Positions 47,267 to 58,298 of a DNA stretch of 64,000 bases are shown in pieces (position 1 is the first letter of the stretch; each line of letters begins with the position of its first letter). This stretch comes from Dipylidium caninum. Its lineage: Eukaryota; Platyhelminthes; Cestoda; Cyclophyllidea; Dipylidiidae. Both the position numbers and the translations under genes were made by a program. Location of the stretch: the NCBI GenBank assembly GCA_017562135.1, contig QEYB01000466.1:496001-560000 (forward strand), written 5' to 3'. The notes below the pieces were generated by a model. It did no database searches. It was not told the origin of the DNA and saw only the letters and a list, made by a program, of their open reading frames with translations.

Positions 47267-48980
47267 GGGTGGACTGGGGCACTTGCCGAAAGGTGGGAAT
47301 GAAATCACGGGAAGGCAATCAAGCGTGCTCAGTCGACAGGATGTTTCCCCCTCCCCTTGGGTGTTGAGGTGAACCACAAATGCAAGTCTTCAAAATAAAC
47401 CTCTCATACGTAATTAATGAAGAACAGGAGAAAAAAAGGGGGTGAGAAATATTAATTTATGTGACTTCAAAAGGTGTGGCGTTCTTGGGACAAAAACAAA
47501 AAATGAACGCAAAGGCGGCCTGGCTTGAGAAGTCTGTTTGGGGCAAATTCCGCACCAACGTTGGCCTGTCGAGGCACTCAGAGCCCGCCTTTCGTCCTCT
47601 CCACGTCTGCCTTAACTAATCCACTCTTAAATTACTTCTCGAACTGTAATTAACTAAGAACGAAATTTAATGAAATTGTCCAATGACAGAAGTTAATGGG
47701 ACGAAATTTTGCTGTTGTATATTCGTTATCAACTTGGAAAAAGTAGCCGGGCGAGGCGGGGAGGGCGGTGTAAGTGAGAAAGAGGGAAAGTTGGGCGGAG
47801 ATTTTGCAAATGAGGCAATGCATCCCTTTGCCCGAGGCCAGGTCCACTTAGTGTGCCCCTCGGATCACCTTTCAAAACCTCCGAAAAAAATGGGAGGAGT
47901 CGGTCAAGTAAACGTGGAAACTCAAAATGGTCCAGACTCGCGGCACTGTCGGCTTCTCGTGGCTCAGGCAAAGATGAGCCGTCGGGCAATTTAAAGTTAT
48001 TGGGAATAAGGAGGAAAAAAGGTGGGAGAAAATGGTCGGGGCGGGTTGAGACTCGTCAGGCAAAAATGAGGGATAGGAAAGAAGAAGGAGAGCGATGCCC
48101 GAACAATGGGGAGATAAGCACCGGATGCATCCGTCGGTGCTTAATGGGCATTCTTTCCATGCCTATTTGAGGTATTTCTGGCCTCGTGGCAACCGAGGGG
48201 AACACGGAGGAGGACAGGAATGTGATAGACTAGCGTTTGCCTTAATTGTGCCTGTTGCTACGTGGGATCCTCACTCGGAACATTTAAAGAGTAAATGGGG
48301 ACGTCATTCGGGTAAGAAGCGCCGCCAAGACCCGCAAAGAGAGGAGTGGAGGAGTCTCAGCCTCTGTGGCTCCGTCTGCCAGGCCGTCCGCTTCGCGAAA
48401 GCCTCCTCGGACGGGGTAAAAATGCTTCCAGACACAAATTGCGCACCTCTTAAAGGTCAACATTTAAATTGGACCTTTTTGTCTTCCTGAGAAGGAAAAA
48501 GGCGGAGTGTACAACCCTGCAGGCGGGAACATTTCAGAAAGTGATTTATTAAGCGTAGGGAGGTGATACCCCAACACCGTTTCGGTGCCTCCTCCTAAAG
48601 AAACACGGACATTTTCTGACTCCTCCGCCTTGCCGCGAGTGCAACCCGCCTTCCAACTGGTCCTCCGCCTATGAAGAGAGGCAATGATAGCCTGTCGGGT
48701 AGGAAAGTCAGGCAGTCATTAAACGCCTCCCGATGAGGCGATGACAGGGAGGGCGCCTGAGTCAACACCGGTGATAAATGGGGACGAGAGGAGCGGTGAC
48801 GGGGAAGGCAAAAGACCTCAGGCTAAGGTGAGTCTCAGGAGTCCGCTCCACTAGCTTAAGCGCGGGGGCTAAAATTGCCTCTGCAGTCGGACCGGCTGCC
48901 TGCAGTTGGTGACATCGCAACCGGCCTTGTATTCTCCCTCTCGTCTTCATCAAATTTACTTCCACCCAAAATCCACTTAC

Positions 48981-49051
48981 CCTCTCGTCGTAGTCGATGG
49001 CAACGGAATAAAAGTAGCCGACATGGGCTGAAATTTGCTGCGATGATGATT
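48981..49051 (-). CDS. Probable 5' exon of the CA-related gene (assignment uncertain)
   Basis: Strong splice sites bound 71 nt: acceptor TTTATCATTCCAG and donor GAGAGG|GTAAGT. One frame reads ISAHVGYFYSVAIDYDER, whose spacing resembles CA10's HEGWWAYKEVVQG, but it ends in phase 0 while the next micro-exon needs phase 2. The phase-correct frame reads FQPMSATFIPLPSTTTR, which may instead echo FVPVPSFWGLV. The exon looks real; its frame and gene membership are open. Confidence 0.4.
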
Positions 49052-49944
49052 CTGGAATGATAAACAATCTTTCATTCTAAATGTGTCCAACTTCGTTTAA
49101 GGCAGCCATCAAATGCCGACACTTCGGTAGCTTCAGGTCTCCTCGGGACCATTAGGACAGGGGACCGCGACACCGCCTTCAGTGGAGTCTAGACTAGCCT
49201 CGTGGCCAACGAAGGCGAGGAGTTTCGGGGACATTAACCCGCCTGAGGCACGAGGCAATGCGAGCCACTCCCTTCCGCTCCACATGGGCATTGGTTTGTC
49301 CTTCGTCGGGAGGCGGAAGAGGAGAGGCGATTTAGAAAAAGGGGAACATATCTTCCTCCACCCTGACTCAACCATTTCGCCTCTTGATGGGCAACCTACT
49401 TATCCAACTCTCGGCAGGAAGTGCAGTTCTTCCCTCCCCCTGTTTTCCCACCACGACGGTCCTGCAGCGGCAGGTGGGTGGGCGAGTGGGCGAGGTTGAG
49501 CAGGTCGGCGCGGGGTGACCGGAGAAGTGATCTCGAATGGGAGACACATCTTCGCGATTAAACCACCTTTTACATCCTCACACACGTACACTTTTAGCGT
49601 AGGCGTCAAACTTCTCCTCCACCAAGCGGCCTCGTGTGCTCGTGGACACCTTAACATTGCAATAAATCATAATTTACACCAACCGGAGGCTCTAATGGCC
49701 GCTGGGGTGTTGAGGAGTTATAGTGGGTCATAAAAGTGACATTGACGCTGACGGTGGAAGACACCGTCTACTGTTTGCTCGAGGCTACACAAACATTTGT
49801 GTTTAAGTGTGTGAGTGTGTGTGTGTATACGTGTTTTTCGGTTTTAACGACGTTTCTAAGTGAGAAGACGCAATAACTTTAGACAGCCATTTGCACCTCT
49901 GTTAATCACGAGTTTCCCAAAATTAACACGCGGAACTTCAACTG
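49052..49944. other. Unassigned stretch left of the inverted repeat
   Basis: Holds no recognisable gene. A short GT run lies at 49806-49826. A promoter for the CA-related gene could lie here if the 48981-49051 exon belongs to it. Confidence 0.4.
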
Positions 49945-50593
49945 CAGGTTGTCTTAATGTCAGACCAGATAAAGGCATTTTCCCTTCGTCAAGTCGACTT
50001 TTGCGTCGGAAACTATGAAACGGACAGTTTTATTTAGTCTGCCATCAACCACAACCGGGAGAGAGCGAGAGATGCGTTGCACCATGTATTGGATAGTTTT
50101 ATTTCTACATTTCCAAGGTATTCCTTGGCCACATCTTTCTAGTATTTCTCCGCCTTTGAGGCCCATGCTTGTTCCCTTTCTCCTCGAAATCACCTCGAGA
50201 CAAGAGACCAATTGAATCTACCTTTCCCGTAATAGCTCAGAGGGAATCGGTGTCGAATGATTAGAATTTACTCAGGGAAATTGACGCCGCCCTGTTGATC
50301 CCCACTAGAACTGTAGCAGAGGAAGGAGGAAGTCCCTTCAACACTTTACTGTCATCTTAAAGGCGCCACTTCAACATCGACCGCCGTCGCGTCGGAGGTA
50401 GGACCTTTTAGTTGGCGAAACACTCCCCTCTCCAGACAGACCAGACGACCGCCACGTCTGAGACGCTGTTGTTCGACTGAATTTCCATCTTTGAAGACGG
50501 TTGCTGAACTGCTCGCATGGAACCCTCGGTTGAGACAACACGGAGAATTCCCATGCCTTCTTTGGCCCTTTGGGCGACAGTTGAGGTAATCGG

Positions 50594-50644
50594 TTGGAAA
50601 CTACGAAATGGGCGCCCTCGTTAAGTCCGTGTCCAGCCGCAACC

Positions 50645-50732
<88 letters not shown>

Positions 50733-51563
50733 TTGCAGTGTGTCTTTCTCAATCGTCAAGGTATTATTCTTTCCCCTTGCGTAAGATTTGTCCGCGTTGG
50801 TATTCCATTTCTATTCCCTTTTTTCTCGCAAATCAGTTGGAGACACGAGACGACGTGAATCTTCCTTTCTCGCACGAGTTCCAAGTGAATCGTAGCGCAG
50901 CTCACACTTCGAGAAAGGCTGTTGAGGCACTGGGGCATGCGTCCACCAGTGAAAAGTCCTCCACGTTGACTGCACTGATTCCATTCGGGCAATTGGCGTA
51001 TGGTCGAGCAGCCTCGAGGAGGACCGCGCGTCCATGTGGATGACGAGGAGGAAATGCGGACGACAATGACTGCGCAATCCCGTCCACTCAGCCACACACA
51101 CGAATGTGCTGCAGCGAGAATTTGGACTCATCGCTGCCACTGGCACGAACCCTTGCCACTGCAGATGCTCCACCCACCGCAGAAGCAAGTGGCCATCTTC
51201 GTTGCTGCCTCCCCACTTCACGAGTGCCCGCGTTTCCACAACACACCGTCACTTGTCCTGAAGAGTGGATTGTTCACGATAATGGAAAAGGATGAAGCAA
51301 GTGGGTGGAGAAGGGAACACACGCACAGAATACAGGTCAGAGCCGAAACGCCATCCGCACAACCACTGCGGCCAACAAATGGTGGAATGGTCGAGGAGCG
51401 GGCGGCCAATCCTCCTCCCCACAACCACCAGGCGAAAACACAACATCCACGGCGTCCCCTCGCCGAACCGAAAGTTGATGACATGCTGGAGAAGAAGCTT
51501 GTGAGGGAAAAAGCAGCACCTAACACTGCTCACTTGGCACGGCGCAGTGTTCCTCCACGCTGA
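50594..51563 (+). other. Pair of overlapping open frames in left arm
   Basis: The first frame (50594-51043, 149 codons) begins METTKWAPSLS and ends SRRTARPCG. The second (51000-51563, 187 codons) begins MVEQPRGGPRVHVDDEEEM and overlaps it by 44 nt in a +1 frame. Neither matches a known family. The GA tract encodes an Arg/Glu run in the first. Long frames on the opposite strand mean coding is unproven. Confidence 0.25.
50643..50728. repeat. GA microsatellite in left arm
   Basis: About 86 nt of nearly pure GA repeats with single-base interruptions. Confidence 0.95.
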
Positions 51564-52573
51564 AGGGACACGACGACCACGTAAAGCTTCAAGTCCTCTC
51601 GACGAATTAACCAATTTCTCTACAATATGACATTTTACCACGTCTTCCACACCACCGCAATACTTCACCCACCGAATATCACCCCCTTCGTGTTTACGAG
51701 GCACCTTGAGACAGAAAGATTGCAGTAACCATGTGGGGAGAGAACAGAAGACTTTGAGTTGTGTACACTCTCTGAAGGTGGGGGATTCCCTCGAGAATGC
51801 GTGCACTGACTTGTCCATACGCAGGCAGAGAGTCGTGCCTGTCAATGGAAGCTAATCCGAGTGGACAAGAGAAATACTGCACAAAGTGTCCTTTCTGGCA
51901 GAAAAGAGTTCAACAGGCAAAGTGATATCATTAAAGACTGGATGAAAGTCAGATGGCGAGAAGTCGAATAGGAATTGCGCTCTTCCTTTTCCATTCCTCC
52001 CCAACGCTTCGTTTCATGGTGTGCACACTGTCACATCTGGGTGTCAGAGAATATCGGTGGATGAGGACAGTCAATGCGGTGAAAAGTAGTTGTCGAAGCC
52101 CACAAAGTCAACTCCACCTTTCAGGCTGCTTTGGAGGAAAGGAAAGGAAATGATTTAGGAATTCGTCTGAGCATCCGGCCACTCACGTGTCTGCTCAGGA
52201 CTTATCCATCCCTTGGCAGACATTCGCAGCTGTCAATGCAAGCCACTCCGACCAACTGCAACAAATAATGTAAAAAGTTGCGAGTTCTCTTTTTTCCTTG
52301 TGCTCAACACCAATTTCATGGTTGCCAAGTGAGTATTTCACTTAGATGGCAGTGGATGTTGGCGGAGCATCCAATCTCAAATAGGTGAGTCCAGTTATTG
52401 TAGTTTGAAGGCTTTTTTGCACAAGCAAACATTCTTTAAAGCGAAGACGAGCAGCGATCGCTTCAACCCTGCACAACACGATATTGGGCCAATCAAATGG
52501 GAGACGGGAGTGAGTTGAGCTCTCCTGGTTGTTCCAATGGGAGCTCACTTGTGTGCGCGGTGCCGCGAGAACC

Positions 52574-55500
52574 ACGGCACTACGCCGCGAGACAATTTCG
52601 ACGGATCATGCTATTGAACCCCGAAAAAAGTCGTCTCTACCTTTCAGGCTGCTTTGAAGGGAAAGAAACGACTTAGGGATTCGTCCGAGCATCCGGCCAT
52701 TCATCTACCTGTTCATTTCTCCTCCTCACAGCCACACATACACACACACACACACACAGTCATATTCGTGGAAAGAGGCATCATAATGCGGAAATCCGCA
52801 ACCAGTCGACTAATTCAACACTCACCCTGGAGAGGATGAGTCAGGCTGGGAAAATTTTTAGCGTGGCCTGAAACCTTTGTCCTCGACTGAACGGCCAGTG
52901 CGAGAGGGGCGGGACAGATGCAGCACTGTCGCTGTGTGCGTGTGTAGCATTAGACGCGGAAATGTTGCCATTTCGTCGAAGGAGTTGTGCAAAATGAGTT
53001 CTCACCTGTCTTCCCCAGGACATCAGTTCTCCTCTTTTCACTTTAAAACCTTTCTACAGACTCGGAGGAGTTCAACCGAGCCAGTGAGGCTGAGGAATGA
53101 TGAAAAGGGTTTCACTTAACTTCTAAGACTGCTGAATCAAGCACCATCTGACAGCACCGTCGTGGGGCCTGAGGACTTGGCGGCGGATCCCACCGCCAAC
53201 CCAATTTATTGCAAACATGGGCTGTAAACAACGCCAAACCATTTCTCGCGGATCGGGGAAAATGTGCAAAGCTTCCCCAAAAGTGTAAGATCTGCAGATA
53301 AATGGAAAATAAACTAACGTTTCCAGCCAGTAAATATCTTCAAAGGTCAAAGATTATGGTATTTCTGCCCGAGCCGGCCGAACGCAAGCAGGCGGGCAGA
53401 CAGACTAATTGGCGACCATTCGGTCGGTTGGTCCGTCGGCCGACGAGGACGAGGACGAGTGGAACCGGGAGCAGGCCGAGAGGTGGGAATTTTAGGACAG
53501 GCAGAGTAATCGCGGTGAAATGTGACACCCTCACACATAATTAAGGCGCACAATCTCCCCCCAGCCCCAGATTTTTTACTTGCCTCTTCCACGTGACTTA
53601 ATGCAAAGCAGAAGCAGAAATGTCTGGTCATTTCTGGTCGCCCCGTGGAAAGGACGCATGATGTACGGTAGATGGCCAGGGCATAATCGCATCCCCCTCC
53701 TACCCCCCTCCCGGCTTCAGTGCATTTCTCTTCTGCTCAAAACAGTCGCTTGGACAGTCCATTTTGACAGATGAGAATGTAATGCCACCTTTTTTTGTAC
53801 CTCTGATACTCTTCTCAATGCACCCGCATACCCCCGCTCAACTCCGGTCGCCTAACCCGATCACACGCCACCACAAAATCTCGGTGATTGTGGACAAATT
53901 CATCAGTCGACTAATTTGCTTCAACATTGAGTTTTGAAATAGGGCAGAATTCGCTCAGTGGCAAACATCGCCTGGGACAGTGAGGATCCGCCATTCTGAC
54001 AATCGCCCACCACAGGCAATACGTCCTTTGCCATTTAAGTATATATCTGTGGGGAGGTTAAAGAATTTCCTCTCCTATCTTCATTTATTGCCGTCCTTTT
54101 AACCAATTTCTCCATTTACTCTTACTAAAGCCACATTTTAAACGGCATGTCTTAAAATATTGTCGGTATGGAAGTCGAGATTTGTCTTGGACTGCGGACT
54201 GGATGACGATCCATTGAACGGCGTAGATGAGATAGTGGAAGTGACAGTGGACAGGTAGTCGATTCATCCAGCCACCAGCCTGGTCAACCTTCATTTCCTT
54301 TCCAGCCGAATGTCGCGAGAGCCCCTACTCCCCCACTAACTGCCTAAATCCTGCCTAGTGTCAACTGTCAGACAGTTGCTGTCAAAGAGGGATATGGTAG
54401 AACTGCTGCGTTAATCAATTAGGCTAATTGCAAACTCGGTGGAGGGATGTCTTTTTCCGCTTTTCACCGTCCTCTCCCCTTGGGCACAAATTCTCCTCCT
54501 TCCTTCAATTGACGCATCGTCTCCACCGTCCCTCCCCACGCTGTGGGCTATTTCCAAGTAAGAAGATCAAATGGGGCCTGTTGAAGGAGATTTGAAATCA
54601 AAAGAAGTCAAAAAAGATGTGACACAAATTGAAATTACGATATGTTCTATTGTTAGCCTTTCAGATCAGCATTTGTTTGATCTCCGATGGGCGGGAAATA
54701 AAAGACTTTAAGAAATTTCCAAAAGCAATTGACATATTTGAGATCTTAGAAATGGATTCGACAATTTGTTTGCATCAACCGAGATATTTATCATTTGCTT
54801 AAAGCAGACAGCAGTTTGATTTATAAGTTGCACGATGCTACTTAATTGGCAAAATAAGTAGGACTAGCCAAATGTGAGAGGAGCGAGCAGAGGTTGATTT
54901 TTACCCACTAGTACAAGCTCGCCGCAAAGTCCGTCACGCAATTATGCGGAATGACATCGAGTTTTGAGGGAGGTTTTCCCATTGGCCATCTCAAATCGGA
55001 GAATTACACCCTGCCTCCCTTCCCACTGTTTCAATTAAAGCAATTCTTTGTGCTTAAGGGAAGGGCTATTTCAATATGACGCCTTATCGTCTCGATACAT
55101 CAGACAAATGGATGTGCCCTGTCGAGGGAGACGTGAAGAGAACTTCCTAATTGCTTCCCAGCCAACCACGTAGTTTTAATGACAGGGAGAAAATATGGAC
55201 AGCAGATAATCTGTGATTTCACGCCCACCTGTCGTTCGAGTCAGTTTCGCGAATGTGCTGCCTTGCAATTCGAATGGTGAGGGCGTAACCTAACGTAGAT
55301 TTAAACAAAAGCTTGCGTTTTTTCCTTTCTACAGCAGATGATTTTTCTCGTGGTTGTTCAAAAATTGTTCGTACGGCCTCGTGAGAGGACGTTTCCCTAA
55401 CGAGGAGTAAAGGGCAATTTCCAGTAGTCACAGTCCGAAGGTTTCGGTGCCGCGGTGCACATGAAAGCTTGTCAGATGCAAAAAACAATTATGAAATGCC

Positions 55501-55611
55501 AGACGCTACGTTCTAGTTACTCCCATCAAGAAGTGAATGTGCAAAATCACAATTCCACTGCGTAGGAATGGGTTGCCCAAGGATTCCTCCCACCTACCGC
55601 CAGGTTCAGCG
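52574..55611. other. Spacer between inverted repeat arms
   Basis: About 3.0 kb, mostly unique. At 52630-52705 it carries a diverged extra copy of an arm motif (TTTCAGGCTGCTTTG to CATCCGGCCATTCA). A CA microsatellite is at 52735-52760. No gene is recognised. Confidence 0.6.
52735..52760. repeat. CA microsatellite
   Basis: CACATACACACACACACACA-type run in the spacer of the inverted repeat. Confidence 0.9.
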
Positions 55612-56627
55612 TAGTTCTCGCGGCACCGCGCACACAAGTGAGCTCTCATTGGAACAACCAGGAGAGCTCAACTCACTCCCGTCTCCCATTTGATTGGCCC
55701 AATATCGTGTTGTGCAGGGTTGAAGCGATCGCTGCTCGTCTTCGCTTTAAAGAATGTTTGCTTGTGCAAAAAAGCCTTCAAACTACAATAACTGGACTCA
55801 CCTATTTGAGATTGGATGCTCCGCCAACATCCACTGCCATCTAAGTGAAATACTCACTTGGCAACAATGAAATTGGTGCTGAACACAAGGAAAAAGGAGA
55901 ACTCGCAACTTTTTACATTATTTGTTACATTTGGTTGGAGTGGCTTCCATTGACATCTGTAAATTTCTGCCAAGGGATGGATAAGTCCTGAGCAGACAAG
56001 TGAGCGGCCAGATGCTCGCACGAATTCCTAAATCATTTCCTTTCCTTTCCTCCAAAGCAGCCTGAAAGGTGGCGAGTACTTTTGTTTTGTGCGGTTCGCC
56101 AGCTACTTCTCACCGCATTGATTGTTCTCATCCACCGAACTCCTCTAACACTCAGAAGTGACAGTGTGGACACCATGAAACGGGCGTTGGAGAGGAATAG
56201 GAAAGAAAAAGCACAACTCATATTCGACTTCTCGCACCAGACTATCATCCAGTCTTCAATGATATCATTTTGCCTGTTGTACTCTTTTCTGCCAAAAAAG
56301 GATAATTTGTGCATTATTTCTTTTGTCCACTCGAATCAGCTCTCATTGACAGGCACGACTGTCTGCCCGCGTATGGACAAGTCAGTGCACACATCCTCGA
56401 AGGAATTCCCCACCTTCAGAGACGGTGAACAACGCAAAGTCTTCTCCTCTCTGCCCACATGGTTACTGCAATTGTTTCGTCTCAAAGTAGCTCATAAACA
56501 CGAAGTGGGTGGTATGCGGTGCGTGAAGCATTGTGGTGGTGTGGAAGACGTGGTAAAATGCCGTATTGTGTAGAAATTGGTTAATTCGTCGAGAGGACTT
56601 GAAGCTTTACGTGGTCGTCGTGTCCCT

Positions 56628-57591
56628 TCAGTGTGGAAGAACACTGCGCAGCGCCGAGTGAGCAGTGTTGGGTGCTCTTCTTTCCTTCACAAGCTTCTTC
56701 TCCAGCATGTCAGCAACTTCCGGTTCGGCGATGGGACACCGTCGATGTTGCGGTTTTCGCCTGGTGGTTGTGGGGAGGAGGATTGGCCGCCCACTCCTCC
56801 ACCATTCCACCATTTGCTGGCGGCAATGATTTTCTGGATGGCATTTCGGCTCAGACTGCATCCTGCGCGTGTGTTCCCTTCTCCACCCACTTGCCTCATC
56901 CTCTTCCATTGTCGTGAACAAGCCACTTTGCAGGACAAGTGACGATGTCGTGTGGAAACGCTGGCACTCGTGTATTGGGGAGGCAGCAACGAAGATGGCC
57001 ACTTGCTTTGGCGGTGGTTGGAGCGTCTGCAGTTGCAGGTGTTCGTGCCAGTGGCAGCGAGGAGTCCAAATCCTCATTGCAGCACAGTTCGTGTGTGTGT
57101 GGCTGAGTGGATGGGATTGCGCAGTCTTCGTTGTCGTCGTCGTCGTCGTCGTCATTTCCTCCTCGTCATCCACATGGACACGTGGCCCTCCTCGAGGCTG
57201 CTCGACCATACGCCAATTGCCCGAATGGAATGAGTGCAATCAACGTGGAGGAGTTTTCACAGGTGGAGGCATGTCCGAGTGCCTCAATAGCCTTTCTCGA
57301 AGTTTGAGCTGCGCCACGACTCATTTTGAACTGGCACGAGAAAGGAGATTCACGTCGTGTTGTATCGCCAACCAATTTGCGGGAAAAAAGAGGAAAAAAA
57401 TGGAATACCAACGCGGACAAATCTGAGGGAACGGGGAAGAAGAATACCTTGACGATTGAGAAGGACACTCTGCAAGGTGTCTCTCTCTTCTCTCTCTCTC
57501 TCTCTCTACCCCTCTTTCTTTCTCCCTCTCTCTCTCTCACGGTTGCGGCTGCACACAGACTTAACGAGGGCGCCAATTTCGTAGTTTCCAA
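56628..57591 (-). other. Pair of overlapping open frames in right arm
   Basis: Counterpart of the left-arm pair: the first frame (57166-57591) begins METTKLAPSLS, the second (56628-57239) contains MVEQPRGGPRVHVDDEEEM, with the same relative +1 frame. Internal indels shift parts of both frames but they return to register before their ends. Confidence 0.25.
57478..57540. repeat. CT microsatellite in right arm
   Basis: Reverse-complement counterpart of the left-arm GA tract, shorter and more interrupted by CCC and TTT. Confidence 0.9.
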
Positions 57592-58298
57592 CCGATTACT
57601 TCAACTGTCGTCGAAAGGGCCAAAGAAGGCATGTGAGTTCTTCGTGTTGTCTCAACCGAGTGTTCCATCCGAGCAGTTCAGCAACCGTCTTCAAAGATGG
57701 AAATTCAGTCGGACATGAAAGTCTCACACGTGGTGGTGTCGCGGGGGAGTATTTTTCGACAAAATCTCTTCTCCTTGTGGGAGGAGTGATACGGTGTAGG
57801 CCTTGAGTGTTTCGCCAACTACAAGGTCCTACCTCCGACAAGACGGCGGTTGATGTTCGAGGGACGCCCTTAAGATGACACAGGAGTGTTGAAGGGACTT
57901 CCTCCTTCCTCTGCTACAGTTCTAGTGAGGACCATCAGGGCGGCGTCAATTTCCCTAAGTAAATTCTAATCATTCGCCGCCGACCGATTCACTTTGAGCT
58001 CTTACGAGAAAGGTAGATTCAATTCGTCTCTTGTCTCCAGGTGGTTTCGGGAGAGACTGGGAACAAGCATGGGCCTCGAAAGCGGAGAAATACTAGAAAA
58101 AGGGGACGAAAGAGTACCTTGGGTATGTAGAAATAAAACTATCCAGTACATGGTGCAACGTGTCTCTCGCTCTCTCTCTCTCGGCTGCAGTTGATGGTAG
58201 ACTAAATAGAACTGACCGTTTCATAGTTTCCGACGCAAAAGTCGACTTGACGAAGGGAAAATGCCTTTATCTGGTCTGACATTAAGACAACCTTCAGA

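Larger units (their letters stand above)
44742..48980. other. Probable CA-related gene 5' intron or upstream region
   Basis: About 4.2 kb with no recognisable exon. It contains a GT microsatellite (46282-46308) and a tetranucleotide array (47243-47266). Confidence 0.5.
49945..52573 (+). repeat. Inverted repeat, left arm
   Basis: The arm holds two related units, about 49980-50215 and 50600-50890, each with an arginine/serine-coding GA-rich core. It then has unique sequence with overlapping open frames (50594-51043 and 51000-51563, plus strand). The GA tract at 50643-50728 is longer than its partner in the right arm. Confidence 0.85.
49945..58298. repeat. Long inverted repeat with 2.6-2.7 kb arms and 3.0 kb spacer
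   Basis: The sequence at 49945-52573 recurs in reverse complement at 55612-58298, diverged by substitutions and small indels. Outer ends share GGTTGTCTTAATGTCAGACC; inner ends share GTGTGCGCGGTGCCGCGAGA. A conserved inner block of over 200 bases (52342-52575 against 55638-55844) reads the same in translation. No transposase frame is recognised, and no target-site duplication is obvious at the outer ends. It could be a fold-back-type transposon, a pair of opposed repeat copies, or an inverted segmental duplication. Confidence 0.85.
55612..58298 (-). repeat. Inverted repeat, right arm
   Basis: Reverse-complement partner of the left arm. The two internal units lie at about 57320-57610 and 57990-58240, and the CT tract at 57478-57540. 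Corresponding open frames are on the minus strand at 57166-57591 and 56628-57239. Confidence 0.85.
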
